In this document: positions 61,783 to 64,000 of the stretch, piece by piece
How positions within the stretch are numbered: the stretch's first letter is position 1
How the letters are laid out: each line of letters starts with the position of its first letter
Assembly (NCBI RefSeq): GCF_005938215.1
Contig: NZ_VCPD01000001.1
Span: 186,001 to 250,000, forward strand
From: Ruegeria sediminis
GTDB taxonomy: Bacteria > Pseudomonadota > Alphaproteobacteria > Rhodobacterales > Rhodobacteraceae
Direction of reading: 5' to 3'
DNA: 64,000 bases
Program-made: the position numbers and the translations under genes
Notes under the pieces: generated by a model
Seen by the model: the letters and a program-made list of their open reading frames with translations, nothing else
Database searches by the model: none
What the model was told of the DNA's origin: nothing

Positions 61783-62634
61783 TCAGTTGCGGACGGACGG
61801 CCCTTCGACCGAAAGGCCGTTGCCGCGTGAGGCGACGTAGAGTTCAAGCGCCACGAAATCGTCGCTGCCGGGTTTGAAGGTTTCGGCGCGCGTGTCGCGG
61901 ACACACCCCTTGAAGCGCGCATGGGCTGTGTTCAGCTTGGCGTTCTTCAGACGGTAGGTCGGGAAACCATTGATCTGGCCCTGGCTCAGATGGTCCGCGC
62001 GGATCATGTTGCCATAGTTCTGTTCATGGCAGTTGGCGCAGCTCAACTCCAGCTGACCGTAGCGCGTGTAGTAGATTTCCTTGCCCTTTTCCCAAGTCTC
62101 CTGGGCCGGACCGTCGATCGCCACGTTGACCGGCATGCCGCGGGATTGGACCGAGATCAAGGCTTCCATCGCAGCCATGTCGCCGCCCGTGTATTTCCAC
62201 TTTTCGGCGCCCATCTTGTTCTCGCGGCAGTCGTTGATCTGCGTCGCAAGGGTGCGAACCTCGCCTGCGTCTTCGTTCCATTTCGGATAGACCGCGCGAA
62301 CACCGGCCATGCTGTCTTGGACGGCGTCATGGCAGGATGCGCAGGATTTGCCTTCGGTACCGTCGGCTGTATCCCAAGCTTCCTGCGCCTGATCGACGAA
62401 CACCATGCCGGGATTGTCGAAATCATCCATCTGCAGCGCCTGGGTCTCGTCCGAACGGAAACGCCAACCCGAGTAGATCTCGTCCACTGCATCGGCCATA
62501 TGCGCCGGCGCGGCTGTCTTGGTGACCATCTCGATCTCGCCGTTCACGACAAGCGCGTCCTCGTCCGGACCCGCCAGCACCGACAGCGGCGCGGCCACCA
62601 GAGCGGCAATCGCGGTCATTGCCTTGAAGTTCAT
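61783..62634 (-). CDS. soxA: Sulfur-oxidising cytochrome SoxA (L-cysteine S-thiosulfotransferase subunit)
   Basis: A 283-residue diheme-type SoxA with a signal peptide (NFKAMTAIAALVAAPLSVLA, residues 2-21). Haem sites: CASCHDAVQDSMAGVRAVYP near residue 100 and CANCHEQNYGNMIRADHLSQ near residue 201. The active-site cysteine that becomes a persulfide ligand is in RFKGCVRDTRAETF near residue 245. With SoxX it joins thiosulfate to SoxY cysteine. It follows soxZ by 73 bases. Confidence 0.96.
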   Translation of the reverse strand: MNFKAMTAIAALVAAPLSVLAGPDEDALVVNGEIEMVTKTAAPAHMADAVDEIYSGWRFRSDETQALQMDDFDNPGMVFVDQAQEAWDTADGTEGKSCASCHDAVQDSMAGVRAVYPKWNEDAGEVRTLATQINDCRENKMGAEKWKYTGGDMAAMEALISVQSRGMPVNVAIDGPAQETWEKGKEIYYTRYGQLELSCANCHEQNYGNMIRADHLSQGQINGFPTYRLKNAKLNTAHARFKGCVRDTRAETFKPGSDDFVALELYVASRGNGLSVEGPSVRN

Positions 62635-62707
62635 TCAGTTTCCTCCCTTGGGTGATCGACCCCGCCCACCAAAACCGCGGGCGGAATCCATGGTCCTGGG
62701 TCGCAGG

Positions 62708-63037
62708 TCACGCGATCGCGATCGGTTTCTTTTCGTCGTAGACCGAGCCGTCGTCGTCGTACCAGGTAAAGACGAACTCCCCGGCCTCGGGCAGGGTCGC
62801 GTCGAACTGGAAATACGGATTGGTCGAGATCGCGGGCTCCATCTTCACGTCGATCACCAGCTCGCCGTTGAACTCGCAGGTGAAGCGGTTGATGATCGAG
62901 CGCGGGATGACGTTGCCTTCCTTGTCCTTGCGCTGACCGCTTTCCATCTTGTGGCTGATCAGGGTCTTGATCGTGACCGCTTCGCCGGCGGCGGCGGATT
63001 TCGGGACCTTGACGCGGGGTTTCACACCAGATGCCAT
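62708..63037 (-). CDS. soxZ: Thiosulfate oxidation carrier subunit SoxZ
   Basis: A 109-residue immunoglobulin-like partner of SoxY with no signal peptide of its own; it is exported with SoxY. Conserved TLISHKMESGQRKDKEGNVI near residues 25-44, NRFTCEFNGELVIDVKMEPA near 50-69 and PEAGEFVFTWYDDDG near 85-99 are family hallmarks. Starts 32 bases after soxY. Confidence 0.96.
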   Translation of the reverse strand: MASGVKPRVKVPKSAAAGEAVTIKTLISHKMESGQRKDKEGNVIPRSIINRFTCEFNGELVIDVKMEPAISTNPYFQFDATLPEAGEFVFTWYDDDGSVYDEKKPIAIA

Positions 63038-63069
63038 TTCATTTCTCCTGTGTCTGAGGATGGGCGGGC

Positions 63070-63486
63070 TTAACCGCCGCAGCCCCCGATGGTCACTTTC
63101 ACGGTCGCGCTGGCCTTGGCAAAAGACCCGTCTGCAAGCCTGGCAATGGCCACCACGTCCTGCGTTTCGGCCAAACGGATACGGGTGGAGGCCGCCTGCG
63201 ATGCCGCCAGCGGGCCGAAGTTGAAGGTCGCCACACCCGGAACCGGGTTGCCCGTAGCCAGGACCATGATCGCGGTTGCGCCCGGTGCGCTGACCTCGAT
63301 CGGAACGGTGTTGCCGTTCTCGGCGATTTCAGGCGCAGTCAGCGTGATGCCTCCTTCGGCCATCTCTGCGCCGCCGGTGAACTCGGCAATCGCATCCTCG
63401 ACCGCCGCATTGGCGCGGAACGGCAGGACGGTCAGAGCCGCCGCACCAAGGGCCAGGCCCAAGGTTTCACGACGTGTGAATTCCAT
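63070..63486 (-). CDS. soxY: Thiosulfate oxidation carrier protein SoxY
   Basis: A 138-residue protein that carries the sulfur chain on the Cys of its C-terminal GGCGG tail, which is present here as the last five residues. Twin-arginine signal FTRRETLGLALGAAALTVLP near residues 3-22. GNTVPIEVSAPGATAIMVLA near 56-75 is conserved. SoxY-SoxZ is the scaffold for all periplasmic Sox reactions. I start it at MEFTRRE, with AAAGGAGAA upstream. Confidence 0.96.
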   Translation of the reverse strand: MEFTRRETLGLALGAAALTVLPFRANAAVEDAIAEFTGGAEMAEGGITLTAPEIAENGNTVPIEVSAPGATAIMVLATGNPVPGVATFNFGPLAASQAASTRIRLAETQDVVAIARLADGSFAKASATVKVTIGGCGG

Positions 63487-63528
63487 CGATTTTCTCCTTT
63501 GCAAAATGCAAGGCGCGCAGGGCGGACC

Positions 63529-64000
63529 TTACTCTTCCTTCAGGGTCGCAAGGAACGCGACCACGTCTTCGATCTCCTGAGCGCTCAGGATCGGCGGCAA
63601 CGGCCCCTCGGGCGCGTTGCCGGTATATGCATCGCCCGGGCGGACAAACCCGTCGACTTTGTAGAAGGCCGGCATCACGGTGCCGTCGAAAGTCATCTTG
63701 GCGTTGCTCACCAAACCCCGCAGTTCGGCCTCGCTCCAGCGCGAACCCGCGCCGTCCAGTGGCGGGCCGACCTCACCATGAAACGGAACATCCGCCAGAG
63801 CGGCGACCTGATGGCAGGCCACGCAATTGCCCTTGGACTTCTCGCCCACGATCACCGCGCCATTGGCCGCGTCACCGGGCGCTCCCGTCAAGGATGCCTC
63901 GATCGCCCCGTCATCGTTGAACGCGACATCCTCGGGACCGACTTGGCCTGCCAGGGCGATGCTGCCGGTCAAGGCCGTGGCCAGTGTCAGAGATGCAAAT
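63529..64000 (-). CDS. soxX: Sulfur-oxidising cytochrome SoxX (partial, start outside window)
   Basis: The last about 157 residues of SoxX are seen; the frame stays open to the window edge, where LTLATALTGSIALAGQ looks like the end of a signal peptide, so the real start lies beyond position 64000. One haem site NCVACHQVAALAD sits near two-fifths of the visible part, and the axial Met lies in TVMPAFYKVDGF. SoxX forms the SoxAX thiosulfotransferase with SoxA. It is followed by soxY after 42 bases. Confidence 0.95.
   Translation of the reverse strand, partial: FASLTLATALTGSIALAGQVGPEDVAFNDDGAIEASLTGAPGDAANGAVIVGEKSKGNCVACHQVAALADVPFHGEVGPPLDGAGSRWSEAELRGLVSNAKMTFDGTVMPAFYKVDGFVRPGDAYTGNAPEGPLPPILSAQEIEDVVAFLATLKEE

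Noticed and set aside
1-64000. CRISPR arrays, rRNA genes, insertion-sequence terminal repeats
   Set aside because: No regularly spaced repeats, no ribosomal RNA core sequences and no transposase reading frame were recognised.

Overview
The window is a GC-rich chromosomal segment with densely packed genes. It looks like an alphaproteobacterium of the Rhodobacteraceae (Roseobacter-type). The main indicators are a GapR/DUF2312 protein, an NDUFA12-type complex I accessory protein, a DUF2155-mlaD-NDUFA12 neighbourhood, a ScfR-family regulator, a Hint-domain protein and a complete sox cluster. The genus cannot be fixed from the sequence alone.

Layout. (1) 0-3.2 kb: a Hint-domain protein, an EamA exporter and a membrane protein resembling an inactive M48 peptidase. 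(2) 3.2-7.7 kb: a tightly overlapping nucleoside-salvage operon cdd-deoA-deoB-add-upp. (3) 7.8-20.5 kb: a VOC/cupin protein divergent from maeB, a GFA-family protein, prpE behind an array of TTTGCAAA-like half-sites, a methyltransferase, an amidase, nadK divergent from glyA, an alpha/beta hydrolase and a rhodanese. (4) 20.8-24.2 kb: an AraC regulator, a tiny DUF1328 protein, tRNA-Leu(TAA) and a diheme cytochrome with a cytochrome c'. (5) 24.5-27.0 kb: a 2.5-kb integrative-element remnant in tRNA-Thr(TGT), with 20-bp direct repeats at both ends, matching clusters of short direct repeats inside each end, a truncated tyrosine recombinase and three unknown genes. (6) 27.2-31.5 kb: a sulfotransferase-like protein, GapR, small proteins, and a sulfide/persulfide operon (metallo-beta-lactamase dioxygenase, two YeeE/YedE halves, DUF442/TIGR01244 protein). 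(7) 31.5-37.4 kb: an orphan FliM/FliN protein, an SSS-STAC sensor kinase, a small membrane protein, a lone receiver and a ScfR-type regulator. (8) 37.6-47.9 kb: a branched-chain-type ABC transporter (five genes), a LysE exporter, an SDR / acyl-CoA ligase / thiolase operon and a divergent PAS-LuxR regulator. (9) 48.0-55.6 kb: accB-accC, aat, DUF2155, mlaD, NDUFA12, RidA, clpX, clpP and a GlxA-type regulator. (10) 55.6-64.0 kb: the thiosulfate-oxidation operon in transcript order soxX-Y-Z-A-B-C-D-E-F on the minus strand. The first gene, soxX, is cut by the window edge.

Themes. The window holds two separate sulfur modules: periplasmic thiosulfate oxidation (Sox) and sulfide/persulfide handling with sulfur-compound import. 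It also holds short-chain acyl-CoA metabolism (prpE, ligase, SDR, thiolase, acc) with a ScfR-family regulator in the same window. That regulator family reads TTTGCAAA-type sites like those upstream of prpE. The most unusual locus is the small tRNA-Thr element. Its integrase and a putative ribbon-helix-helix gene run into each other tail to tail, and both appear to be altered at a single recombination junction.
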